DNA from: Armatimonadota bacterium
Lineage (GTDB): Bacteria; Armatimonadota; Armatimonadia; Armatimonadales; Armatimonadaceae
Assembly (NCBI GenBank): GCA_014380985.1
Contig: JACMIU010000164.1
Coordinates: 1-6,965, forward strand
DNA: 6,965 nt
Reading direction: 5' to 3'
Shown: positions 1-6,005 of the stretch, in pieces
Layout: the number at the start of each line of letters is the position of its first letter
Position numbering within the stretch: the first letter of the stretch is position 1
Program-made: the position numbers and the translations under genes
The notes under the pieces: model-generated
Databases searched by the model: none
The model's input: only the letters and a program-made list of their open reading frames with translations
Told to the model about the DNA's origin: nothing

Positions 1-462
1 CGCCGGTTCCACCGCCACCATCACGGCGGCGACAATCGCGCCGAGAACCATCATCAGGGCGGCGGAATACACATACCACTTCTTCCGCCGCAAGAGTCGC
101 GGAAAACCGAGCGTCAGAAACTCCCAAGCCGCGCTCCAGCCGGGGCTTTTCTGCGCGTACACCGTGCCGTGGGCGCGGGTCACTAAATCGTTCAAATACA
201 GAACCAGCGACGGATCCGCACCGCGAAGCCGCGCATACGACAAGTCGCTCGCCGTGCGCCGATACAGCGACCCCAGCGACTTCAGGTCGGCACGCGCCAG
301 AGAGCGAACGCCGTTCCTGCCAGTTCCCACCGTGTTGATAATCCGCGCCAAGTTATCCCACGTCGGCTTGTGTGTTTCAATCCAACTGTTCAAGGCGGCG
401 GTAGACGGCGCGTTCGCGGCAGGTTTCGCAGGTGTAACAGGGGGCGGTGGGGAAATGGACAT
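1..462 (-). CDS. SpoIIM/DUF95-family membrane protein, N-terminal part (C-terminus beyond window)
   Basis: I translated the reverse strand by hand: ATG at 462-460 opens 154 codons without a stop to the window edge. After a Pro/Ala-rich start (residues 1-22) comes the conserved soluble N-terminal region of SpoIIM-like proteins: W35 and L38, then YRRTASDLSYAR (67-78) and YLNDLVTRAH (89-98), the family's 'lY R..a.DL.yAR' and 'yLN.lv.raH' signatures. Basic residues RRKK (125-128) precede the first membrane helix (about 131-151), where the window cuts the gene. Family members usually have about 320 residues and several more helices, so roughly half is missing. In spore formers SpoIIM acts in engulfment; in non-sporulating bacteria the role is unknown, and the genes often sit near RDD and MoxR-type genes. 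The neighbouring divergent RDD gene fits that. No Shine-Dalgarno sequence precedes the ATG. The family call is firm; the function is not known. Confidence 0.85.
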   Translation of the reverse strand, partial: MSISPPPPVTPAKPAANAPSTAALNSWIETHKPTWDNLARIINTVGTGRNGVRSLARADLKSLGSLYRRTASDLSYARLRGADPSLVLYLNDLVTRAHGTVYAQKSPGWSAAWEFLTLGFPRLLRRKKWYVYSAALMMVLGAIVAAVMVAVEPA

Positions 463-504
463 AAAAATATCACAATCGCTAAGGGAGTTAAGGTATTATA
501 CACT
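463..504. promoter_or_regulatory. Short divergent promoter region between SpoIIM-like and RDD genes
   Basis: This 42-bp gap must hold the start signals of both divergent genes unless they lie inside the coding regions. On the plus strand TATTAT (494-499) or the overlapping TATACA (497-502) resembles a -10 box and lies only 2-5 nt before the RDD ATG. An AAGGGAG (481-487) is 17 nt from the ATG, too far for a normal ribosome binding site; AAGG (490-493) is 11 nt away and marginal. On the minus strand an AT-rich GATATTTTT abuts the SpoIIM ATG with no SD. No good -35 is visible. Leaderless or near-leaderless transcripts are possible; this is inference. Confidence 0.35.
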
Positions 505-1365
505 ATGGCACGAACAATCGAAGTCTTAACCCCCGAAAATATCACGCTTTCCCTCGAACCCGCCGGAATCGGAACCCGGTTCGGCGCGGTACTGCTCGAT
601 ATGCTGATTCAATTCGGTATCGCCATCGGCGGTTCCATCCTGCTCGGCATGGGAACCGGGCTTTTAGGCTGGAACGTCGGCGGAACGGTGTTCGAGGTTT
701 CCCTGATTATCGGCGGATTCCTGCTCCTGTTCGGCTATTTTATCCTATTCGAGACGATTTGGAACGGGCAAACCCCCGGCAAAAAAGCGTTCGGCTTGCG
801 CGTCGTTAAAGACGGCGGGCGACCGGTGGACTTTTTAGCCGTCGCCATTCGCAACTTAGTGCGCCTCGCCGACTTTTTGCCCGGCGTCTACGCTTTCGGG
901 GCGGGGGCTATCTTCTTCAACCGGCAGTACAAACGGTTCGGCGATATGGCGGCGGGAACCATTGTGATTCGAGAACGCGAAGCGCGAACGCTCGGTTTCG
1001 CGTGGAAGCCGGAGCCGAAAAAGAACCCCAAACAAGACGCGAACGTTTCCAAAAGCGTCGCCGCCGCGCAACTTGCCGCCGCCGCGCAGTTCAAAAACGC
1101 CCGCCTCCCCGAAACCGCCACCAATCCCGATGTTGTTCTCACCCATGGCGAGCAAGCCCTCATGCGCCGCTTCGCCCTGCGCCGCTGGGAAATGACGCCC
1201 GACGACGCCGAACGCATGGGCTACCGAATCATCGTGCCGTTAGTGTCTCGCCTTAACCTGCAATTCGTCGCCGGTGCGCCCCCGCACTACGCCGACTTGG
1301 TGAGTACCGTGGTCGCCGAATTAGACCGAACGCAGGAAGAGCGCGACGCCGGACGGACGCTGTAG
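505..1365 (+). CDS. RDD-family integral membrane protein
   Basis: The protein has 286 residues from ATG 505. The reading frame is open back to 370, but the extra 45 residues are Arg/Gly-rich, unlike the family, and overlap the SpoIIM-like gene antisense, so 505 is chosen. The RDD domain covers about residues 17-157: the G-IGTRF motif with R25 and D32 of the first helix (RFGAVLLD), helices at about 28-49 and 62-85, the loop ETIWNGQTPGKKAFGLRVV (83-101), then RNLVRLADFLPG (117-127), a third hydrophobic stretch (about 124-138) and RFGDMAAGTIVIR (144-156). This arrangement is the usual RDD pattern. A soluble tail of about 125 residues follows (162-286), with a basic, Ala-rich linker and a more conserved-looking block near 213-275; I do not recognise it. 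RDD proteins are poorly characterised; some are linked to ion transport. The gene converges on rnc and ends 17 bp before a strong inverted repeat. Confidence 0.88.
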   Translation: MARTIEVLTPENITLSLEPAGIGTRFGAVLLDMLIQFGIAIGGSILLGMGTGLLGWNVGGTVFEVSLIIGGFLLLFGYFILFETIWNGQTPGKKAFGLRVVKDGGRPVDFLAVAIRNLVRLADFLPGVYAFGAGAIFFNRQYKRFGDMAAGTIVIREREARTLGFAWKPEPKKNPKQDANVSKSVAAAQLAAAAQFKNARLPETATNPDVVLTHGEQALMRRFALRRWEMTPDDAERMGYRIIVPLVSRLNLQFVAGAPPHYADLVSTVVAELDRTQEERDAGRTL

Positions 1366-1382
1366 CATAAGCCCTCGTCCCC

Positions 1383-1435
1383 CGCGGGTTAAAACCCACG
1401 TCGAAGACGCCCTTAGACGTGGGTTTTAACCCGCG
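1383..1435. repeat. Perfect 20-bp inverted repeat, REP-like hairpin and probable terminator
   Basis: The left arm at 1383-1402 (cgcgggttaaaacccacgtc) and the right arm at 1416-1435 are exact reverse complements, with a 13-nt loop (1403-1415). Each arm is also nearly self-complementary (GGGTT..AACCC), so alternative single-arm hairpins are possible, as in REP elements. It lies between convergent genes. For plus-strand transcription the stem is followed by TTCGTTGTTT, so it could end the RDD transcript. On the minus strand no T-tract follows the stem, so termination of rnc there would rest on the hairpin alone. The TAA stop of rnc (1428-1426) lies inside the right arm. Whether the element recurs in the genome cannot be seen here. 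Confidence 0.8.
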
Positions 1436-2091
1436 TTCGTTGTTTGCATCTGTCCATCTAACGCCGCCCGCGCCGCCTCCGTCTGTGCCGCCCGTTTGTT
1501 CGCGCCCCGCCCCGTCCCCAAAGGTTCGTCGCTACCGCCCGCGAACACCACCGCCGTGAAAACGATATGTTGCCCCGTGCCGGTTTCCTCGATAATTTCG
1601 TAACGCGGCAAGCCCTTACCCGCCGCCTGCAGCCGTATCTGAAGGGTCGTTTTCGCGTCCGGCGCGAACGCTTCCGGCGACGCCGCCACCTGCGCGAGTA
1701 TTTCCGCGAGCGTCGAGCGCACGAACGCTTCCGCCGCGTCGTACCCGTCGTCCAAGAATACCGCACCGATTAACGCTTCGTAAGCATCGGCGAGCGGCGA
1801 ATCCCCGGTTTGCCGGTTATCGGCGATTTCACCCGCGCCCATCATGAGCCGTTCCGCGATGCCGAGCCGCCGCGCCGCGTCCGCCAAAGTTTCGCGCCGC
1901 ACAATCCGTGCCCGCCCCCGCGTCAGCGTTCCTTCGTCGGTTTCGGGCGGCAACGCTTCCAGCAGAAACCGGGCGACAAACGCCGACAAAAGCGCGTCCC
2001 CCAAAAACTCCAAACGCTCGTTGCTACCAGAAACGCTGTCCGACGCCGACCGGTGCGTCAGCGCGGTACGAACACGCGTCGTGTCCGGCAA
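1426..2091 (-). CDS. rnc: Ribonuclease III
   Basis: This is a 221-residue double-strand-specific endoribonuclease that processes rRNA precursors and structured mRNAs, with Mg2+ in a homodimer. ALTHRS (10-15) begins the catalytic domain. The signature NERLEFLGDA carries E25, E28 and D32, spaced like E. coli E38, E41 and D45. LADAYEALIGAVFLDDG carries D102 and E105, equivalent to D114 and E117, so the active site is complete. The dsRNA-binding domain spans about 145-215 (DAKTTLQ, PRYEI, GTGQHIVF, then GRGANKRAAQTEAARAAL). The only usable start in this frame after the upstream stop is TTG 2091-2089; it has no visible SD and lies 8 nt after the aminotransferase stop, so translation probably depends on coupling. 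The N-terminus is about 13 residues shorter than in E. coli before ALTH. The last residues (NAG) and the stop are encoded by an inverted repeat arm. It is probably cotranscribed with the aminotransferase. Confidence 0.95.
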   Translation of the reverse strand: MPDTTRVRTALTHRSASDSVSGSNERLEFLGDALLSAFVARFLLEALPPETDEGTLTRGRARIVRRETLADAARRLGIAERLMMGAGEIADNRQTGDSPLADAYEALIGAVFLDDGYDAAEAFVRSTLAEILAQVAASPEAFAPDAKTTLQIRLQAAGKGLPRYEIIEETGTGQHIVFTAVVFAGGSDEPLGTGRGANKRAAQTEAARAALDGQMQTTNAG

Positions 2092-2099
2092 AACGAACG

Positions 2100-3314
2100 C
2101 TACGCCAGTTTCGATACCGCCTCCCCGATGCGCGTCACGCCCTTTTCAATCGCCGCCATCGAAGTCGCATACGACAATCGAACGTAATCGCCCGCCCCGA
2201 ACCCCGACCCCGGAACCACCGCCACCTGCACACTTTCTAACAGATACGCCGCCAAATCATCCGACGACCCGCTAACCTTGTCGTCCGGCGTTCGCTTGCC
2301 GAAACACGCCGAAATGTTCGGAAACACGTAAAACGCGCCTTTGGGCATCAGGCACGTCACGCCGGGGATGCGGTTCAAACCGTCCACGATCACGTGACGC
2401 CTTCGGTCGAACTCGGACAGCCACTCGCCTAAAAACGCCTGATCGCCGGTAATCGCGGCAACGGCGGCGTACTGCGCTATCGAAGTCGGGTTCGAGGTCA
2501 CCGCGTCCTGAATCCGCCCCATCGCCGCGATAACCGATGTCTCTTCCGCGACCGCGTAGCCGATGCGCCACCCGGTCATCGAGTACGTTTTCGACACGCC
2601 GTTGACGATAATCGTGCGCCGCTTCATTTCCGGCGAAAGCGTCGCAATCGAAATCGGCACGTTCCCGTCGTAGCAAATCTTCTCGTAAATCTCGTCGGAA
2701 ATAACGTAGAAGTCGTGCTTCACCGCCAGTTCCGCGAGCGTCTCAATCGTTTCGCGGCTCCACATCGCGCCGGTCGGATTCGAGGGCGAGTTGAGCACAA
2801 ACAGTTTCGTGCGCGGCGTAATCGCCGCCTCTATCTGCGCCACCGTCGGCACAAAGCCCAATGCGTCGGTAGTCTCGATGATCACCGGCGTCGCGTCCGC
2901 GAGGCGCACCTGCTCCGGGTACGACACCCAGTACGGCGCGGGAATAATCACCTCGTCGCCGTGTTCGCACATCGCCTGAAAAATGTTGTACAGCGAATGC
3001 TTGCCGCCGCACGACACAATCACGTTGCCCGGCGCATATTCCAAACCGCTATCGCGCCGCATTTTATCCACAATCGCCTGCTTCAATGCGGGGATACCGG
3101 CACTCGGCGTGTACTTCGTGTAGCCTTTCGCCAGCGCGTCCACCGCGGCTTGCTTCACAAACTCCGGCGTATCGAAATCGGGTTCGCCCGCGCCAAAGCC
3201 GACCACATCCACGCCGCTCGCTTTCAGAGCGTTCGCCTTTGCGGTAATCGCAAGCGTCGGCGACGGCGCGACATTGATAGCACGTTGAGAAAGTAAGGAA
3301 GCAGATTCGGGCAT
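2100..3314 (-). CDS. aspC: Class I PLP-dependent aminotransferase (aspartate aminotransferase, possibly also prephenate), subgroup Ib type
   Basis: The 404-residue protein is a cytosolic PLP enzyme of fold type I that moves an amino group between aspartate and 2-oxoglutarate; relatives in this subgroup often also act on prephenate in Tyr/Phe synthesis. Visible landmarks are SPTLAITAKANALKASG at the N-terminus, GAGEPDFDTP (41-50), TKYTPSAGIPALKQAI (66-81), GGKHSLYN (103-110), APYWVSYPEQ (126-135), SPSNPTG (176-182), SDEIYE with D207 and Y210, the PLP lysine K242 in NGVSKTYSMTGWRIGY, R249, and the substrate carboxylate arginine R379 in VRLSYA. Length is normal. A TTG 45 codon-bases upstream (3359) is in frame, but it falls at the predicted transcription start of the promoter at 3365-3393 and adds residues the family lacks, so ATG 3314 is preferred. 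No clear SD is seen; a pyrimidine-rich CCTTTTCTCTT precedes the ATG. The choice between aspartate and prephenate activity cannot be made from sequence alone. Confidence 0.93.
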   Translation of the reverse strand: MPESASLLSQRAINVAPSPTLAITAKANALKASGVDVVGFGAGEPDFDTPEFVKQAAVDALAKGYTKYTPSAGIPALKQAIVDKMRRDSGLEYAPGNVIVSCGGKHSLYNIFQAMCEHGDEVIIPAPYWVSYPEQVRLADATPVIIETTDALGFVPTVAQIEAAITPRTKLFVLNSPSNPTGAMWSRETIETLAELAVKHDFYVISDEIYEKICYDGNVPISIATLSPEMKRRTIIVNGVSKTYSMTGWRIGYAVAEETSVIAAMGRIQDAVTSNPTSIAQYAAVAAITGDQAFLGEWLSEFDRRRHVIVDGLNRIPGVTCLMPKGAFYVFPNISACFGKRTPDDKVSGSSDDLAAYLLESVQVAVVPGSGFGAGDYVRLSYATSMAAIEKGVTRIGEAVSKLA

Positions 3315-3364
3315 AAGAGAAAAGGTTCTTTCAAGCGGCGCGTTTATCCGCACCGGCAAGCGTC

Positions 3365-3393
3365 AGTATAACGCGCCGTGCGTAACCTTTCAA
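3365..3393 (-). promoter_or_regulatory. Sigma-70-type promoter for the aminotransferase-rnc operon
   Basis: Read on the minus strand, TTGAAA (3393-3388) is followed after exactly 17 bp by TATACT (3370-3365), each with two mismatches or fewer to the consensus. Transcription would start near 3358, leaving a leader of about 45 nt before ATG 3314. The -35 box begins 4 bp after the stop codon end of the upstream gene, so no terminator separates the two and some readthrough is possible. Confidence 0.75.
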
Positions 3394-3396
3394 CCG

Positions 3397-4092
3397 TTAC
3401 TTCACCGGAACACGCCACACATAAACCCGGTTGCGAACCGCGCCCGCCACAAAGTCGCCGGATTGGGTGCGAAAAACGCGCACCGTGCCAAGTTCGGGTT
3501 GCGGAAACAAACGCCGTTTCCAACCGGCAGATCCGTTCAGTAGAAAAGTCGTTCCATTCTCGTTCCTTATCATGGGAGTACCGACACTTTGCGGCATTCG
3601 GATCGGCAGGGATTCCTTATGTCTCATGTGTGAAATCCAATATTGATTACAAATATCCGCTTGGCGGACACAAGGGACATACTCGGTCTGCGCCCTGTAG
3701 CCGTCAAAAATAACGCTCCATTCGTCCGCCGAGAAATGCATTCGCCCGAATGGGTATGTTTGTAATGAACTTGCTCTTGCCTGTTTATATCCGTTCGCAA
3801 CATTGCCACCGGTTTCCAAGTCCCATATATTAAGCCAAACCGTATGTGTTGTCACCTCACCGTGGGGAGTTAAGGATTGCCGCCCCCCTACCGCCGCGAG
3901 AAAATTGCCTCTCCCAGACACTGATACATCAGTGATGTTAGTATATTTTCGCCCGAACTCGAATGACTTCCACGAAAAAAGTATAGTGCGGCTCCACTCC
4001 GTGAGCGCAAAAGCGATCACAGAGACGAACAAAGAGATCACAAGCCACTGGCTTTTCGTCGGTGAAATCAAAGAACGTTTTGCTGTTGCCAT
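3397..4092 (-). CDS. Membrane-anchored WD40/beta-propeller-like hypothetical protein
   Basis: The 231-residue protein starts at ATG 4092, supported by AGGTG 6 nt upstream (4099-4103). A short basic N-terminus (MATAKRSLISPTK) precedes one membrane helix (about 17-35, WLVISLFVSVIAFALTEW), predicting a cytoplasmic N-terminus and an outside remainder. The rest has propeller-blade features: TDVSVSGRGNFLAAVGG then VWLNIWDLETG, MHFSADEWSVIFDGY, and a final FVAGAVRNRVYVWRVPV; the two V(W)xVW/IWD strands with a Ser/Gly-rich lead-in look like WD40 blades. Only about three to four blades fit, too few for a closed seven-blade propeller, so it may be a remnant, an oligomer subunit or a divergent fold. The two lone cysteines lie close together (CVRQADIC). 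GC is about 47-50% in the three 60-base lines I counted, against over 60% in neighbours, suggesting acquisition. I do not recognise a named family. Confidence 0.7.
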   Translation of the reverse strand: MATAKRSLISPTKSQWLVISLFVSVIAFALTEWSRTILFSWKSFEFGRKYTNITDVSVSGRGNFLAAVGGRQSLTPHGEVTTHTVWLNIWDLETGGNVANGYKQARASSLQTYPFGRMHFSADEWSVIFDGYRAQTEYVPCVRQADICNQYWISHMRHKESLPIRMPQSVGTPMIRNENGTTFLLNGSAGWKRRLFPQPELGTVRVFRTQSGDFVAGAVRNRVYVWRVPVK

Positions 4093-4116
4093 TTATTGCA
4101 CCTTTGTACCTCCCGT

Positions 4117-4122
4117 ATTGTA
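4117..4122 (-). promoter_or_regulatory. Possible -10 box for the WD40-like gene
   Basis: TACAAT on the minus strand (4122-4117) is one mismatch from the consensus and lies 24 nt before ATG 4092, after a likely terminator of the preceding gene. GGGAGG (4109-4114) and AGGTG (4099-4103) follow it. No convincing -35 is present at 16-18 bp (CGTTTT-like only), so the call is weak. Confidence 0.4.
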
Positions 4123-4157
4123 CAGCATCGGCACGAACAAAAACGGCGACAGAGAAA

Positions 4158-4189
4158 CGCGCCGCCCCCCCCTTAGCAAGGTCGGCGCG
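4158..4189 (-). terminator. Probable terminator of the PEP-CTERM gene
   Basis: On the minus strand, CGCGCCG (4189-4183) pairs with CGGCGCG (4164-4158), and CCTTGCTAAGG (4181-4171) forms an inner hairpin, with a run of eight G residues bulging on one side. TTTCTCT follows the stem on the minus strand. It starts 20 nt after the stop of the PEP-CTERM gene, where a terminator is expected. The T-tract is interrupted, so strength is uncertain. Confidence 0.5.
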
Positions 4190-4209
4190 ACGTTCCTACG
4201 TGTGCCGGT

Positions 4210-4899
4210 CTACGCGCCTTTGCGCGTCAGAATCGCAACAGCCACCGCGCCCAGCAACGCCGGGAGAAACAACGCAATGCTTCCCGCCTCCGGCACGACC
4301 GTGACGGGGGCATTCGCATTGTTCGGCGCGAAGTCGGCGATATTCTCCGTACCTCCCCCGGTAAGACGGGGCCAAAGGTTCCACGTATACTGCTCGCCGG
4401 TGAATCCGGCTTGTGTCGAGGGCAGTTCGGTTCCCGAAATCGTCGCCGAAATCGTATTGCCGTTAATCACCGCCGTGCCAGCGGGCAGGTTCGTCGTGCC
4501 GCCCCCGCCGAGTCGGTTCACCGTCACCGTGCCGTTCGGGCGCAGAATCACCACCGAGTTGAAGAACACGTTCGTGATGCCGATTGCCGCGAAGTTCGCC
4601 GGGCTATTGGTCGCCCCGCCGCGGTCGAAGCCCCATACATACAGCACATTCGCTACGCCCCCCGCGTCCGTAGTCGTGCCGACTAAACCACTGAGCGTGG
4701 TAGTCAGCGTGTAGTTCGTGCCATCGTAGAACACATCCGCCGACAACACATCGAGATCGCCGTTGCGCGGGTTCGCCGCGTCATAACTACTGATAAAGTC
4801 TCCGGCGGCGTCGGTGACGCGGGCGTGAGCCGCGACGGAGCAAGAGCCAAGCACAAGCAGGGTCAGGGCGACCGGAATCAGGGAATGCATTCGTTTCAT
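4210..4899 (-). CDS. PEP-CTERM sorting-domain secreted protein
   Basis: The 229-residue protein starts at ATG 4899, supported by AGAAAGG 8 nt upstream; the frame is open to 5031 but that extension covers the preceding gene and hides the signal peptide. MKRMHSLIPVALTLLVLGSCSVAAHA is a signal peptide with a likely cleavage after AHA (about residue 26). The mature part is rich in Gly, Thr, Asn and Val, with GDLDVLSADVFYDGTNYTLTTTLSG and VLYVWGFDRGG, typical of beta-rich PEP-CTERM surface proteins. The C-terminus is a sorting signal: VVPEAGS (201-207), a hydrophobic helix (208-224) and a basic end TRKGA. The third position is Ala rather than Pro (PEA), a tolerated variant. An exosortase would recognise and cleave it at the inner membrane, as known for the family. 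No exosortase gene is in the window. Its position 56 nt after the anti-sigma candidate suggests shared transcription. Ligand or role is unknown. Confidence 0.88.
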   Translation of the reverse strand: MKRMHSLIPVALTLLVLGSCSVAAHARVTDAAGDFISSYDAANPRNGDLDVLSADVFYDGTNYTLTTTLSGLVGTTTDAGGVANVLYVWGFDRGGATNSPANFAAIGITNVFFNSVVILRPNGTVTVNRLGGGGTTNLPAGTAVINGNTISATISGTELPSTQAGFTGEQYTWNLWPRLTGGGTENIADFAPNNANAPVTVVPEAGSIALFLPALLGAVAVAILTRKGA

Positions 4900-4955
4900 G
4901 GAACAAACCTTTCTTCCACGCCGAATAACCGGGGCGTGTGCCGGAGTCCGTAGAC

Positions 4956-5351
4956 TTAGGGGCAAACATAGACAGGCGGTGGCAGCGAACAATGCGGGCA
5001 TTGCTTCGTCGAACGATGACAATGTTCGCATCGTGATGCGGATGCCGTAGCGTTGCTGGTGGTCGCGGATCGCATCCGGTATGCGGAAAAAGCAAGTCCT
5101 GATAACAGCAACGCCACCGCGACAAAAGCGACCATCGGAGAAAACAGGGTCGGCGTCACCGGCACGGCGGGCGAACCGACCGGCGCGAAGTGGGCGGTCA
5201 AATCCCGGTGCATCCGCGCCATATGAACGTATTCGCTCCGCCGCGCCGCGCTGAGCATCAGCCCGACCGACACCTCAAACCGCTCCACCCACGACATTTC
5301 GCTGCGCTCGTGCAGGTAGCGAAACAGTTGGTACTGCGTTGGTTCGTTCAT
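4956..5351 (-). CDS. Single-pass membrane protein with C-terminal double CxxC motif, candidate anti-sigma factor
   Basis: The 131-residue protein starts at ATG 5351, which overlaps the sigma gene stop by one base (TAATG); AAGGAAG 7-8 nt upstream lies in the end of the sigma gene, so translation is coupled. Residues 1-60 are soluble, charged and helical-looking (FRYLHERSEMSWVERFEVSVGLMLSAARRSEYVHMARMHRDL, given here as 11-51 in part). A membrane helix spans about 73-91. The C-terminal tail has C108, C111, C118 and C121 (CEHC-x6-CPHC) plus C130, a zinc-ribbon-like or redox-active pattern. Position and coupling are what one expects of an anti-sigma factor, and the N-terminal part would bind sigma in the cytoplasm. 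The usual N-terminal HxxxCxxC zinc motif of many anti-sigma factors is absent. Function is inferred from context only; I recognise no family. Confidence 0.72.
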   Translation of the reverse strand: MNEPTQYQLFRYLHERSEMSWVERFEVSVGLMLSAARRSEYVHMARMHRDLTAHFAPVGSPAVPVTPTLFSPMVAFVAVALLLSGLAFSAYRMRSATTSNATASASRCEHCHRSTKQCPHCSLPPPVYVCP

Positions 5352-5953
5352 TATTTCGCTTCCTTTCCGGCGTTTCGCGCCGCTTGCATCGCCGCCTGTG
5401 CGCGGTAAAAGTGGTACTTCACCGTGCTAACATTCTTGCGTTCTTGCACGGCGATTTGCGCCAGCGTCAAGCCCAGACCATAATGTAGCTCCAGAATCGT
5501 GCGTTGCTCCGGCGTCAGGGTTTGCAAAAGCGTTTCTATCTCCGCGCTTTGTTCCACGCTCAAACCCGGGCTCGGCGCGGCGATACGTTCCTCGTCCACC
5601 GGCGTTATCGCGGTTTCGTGCGCCGCTTTCCGCGCATTCCCCCGCGCCCAATCCGCCGTTTTGTTACGGGCGATTCGGTACAGCCACATCGCAAACGTGC
5701 TTTCCCGGCGCGGGGCGTAACGCGGCAAGCCCGTCCACGCCGCGATAAACGTTTCCTGCGCCACATCCTCCACGCTACACGGCGACACGCGACGCCCGAT
5801 AAATCCGCGCAAGGGAACCGCGAACGCCGCGACCAATCGGTCAAACGCCGAGCGGTCGCCGGTCTGGGCTTGGCATACCAAAGTCGTTTCGCCGGTATCG
5901 GAGGATGGTGGGGGACTGGGCAAGGTGCGCTTCTCAACTTCCTCGGCAATCAC
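5351..5953 (-). CDS. ECF-type RNA polymerase sigma factor (sigma-70 family)
   Basis: About 200 residues from GTG 5953. Region sigma2 runs from about residue 32 to 105: GDRSAFDRLVAAF, then VEDVAQETFIAAW (61-73), where DVAQETF is the core-binding helix 2.2, and STFAMWLYRIARNKTADWAR (85-104), which contacts the -10 element. A variable linker (about 105-133) is followed by sigma4 (about 134-190): LLQTLTPEQRTILELHYGLG, then a helix-turn-helix LTLAQIAVQERKNVSTVKYHFYRA for the -35. There is no sigma3, as normal for ECF factors. The frame is open to 6094, but that overlaps the mannosidase gene; no in-frame ATG exists below its stop. GTG 5953 (gap 52 nt) or TTG 5923 are the candidates; neither has a good SD, so the start is uncertain. 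It overlaps the anti-sigma candidate by 1 nt. No obvious promoter was found in 5954-6005. Confidence 0.92.
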   Translation of the reverse strand: MIAEEVEKRTLPSPPPSSDTGETTLVCQAQTGDRSAFDRLVAAFAVPLRGFIGRRVSPCSVEDVAQETFIAAWTGLPRYAPRRESTFAMWLYRIARNKTADWARGNARKAAHETAITPVDEERIAAPSPGLSVEQSAEIETLLQTLTPEQRTILELHYGLGLTLAQIAVQERKNVSTVKYHFYRAQAAMQAARNAGKEAK

Positions 5954-6005
5954 TTGCCATACTGCTATCGGAAAGTGGGGCGGAAAAGTCGGGAATCGCG
6001 GAGTA

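Noticed and set aside
2715..3296. A 193-codon plus-strand frame rich in Arg and His
   Set aside because: It is the antisense shadow of the aminotransferase, whose PLP site and substrate motifs are all intact on the other strand.
3803..4714. A 303-codon plus-strand open frame antisense to two genes
   Set aside because: It runs across the PEP-CTERM gene, the terminator region and the WD40-like gene. It has no domain resemblance, a Pro/Val/Arg-heavy composition typical of GC-rich antisense frames, and the minus-strand genes have signal peptides, SDs and motifs.
4825..4899. Possible lipoprotein signal (LGSC) in the PEP-CTERM precursor
   Set aside because: The Cys is followed by more signal-peptide-like residues ending in AHA, a good signal peptidase I site, and the C-terminal sorting signal already explains the protein's fate. 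A lipobox is not excluded but is less likely.
4900..4955. Small hairpin (CACGCC/GGCGTG, 4917-4922 with 4933-4938) between the anti-sigma candidate and the PEP-CTERM gene
   Set aside because: It has a six-base stem, a 10-nt loop and no T-tract, so it is too weak to call an attenuator or terminator in GC-rich DNA.
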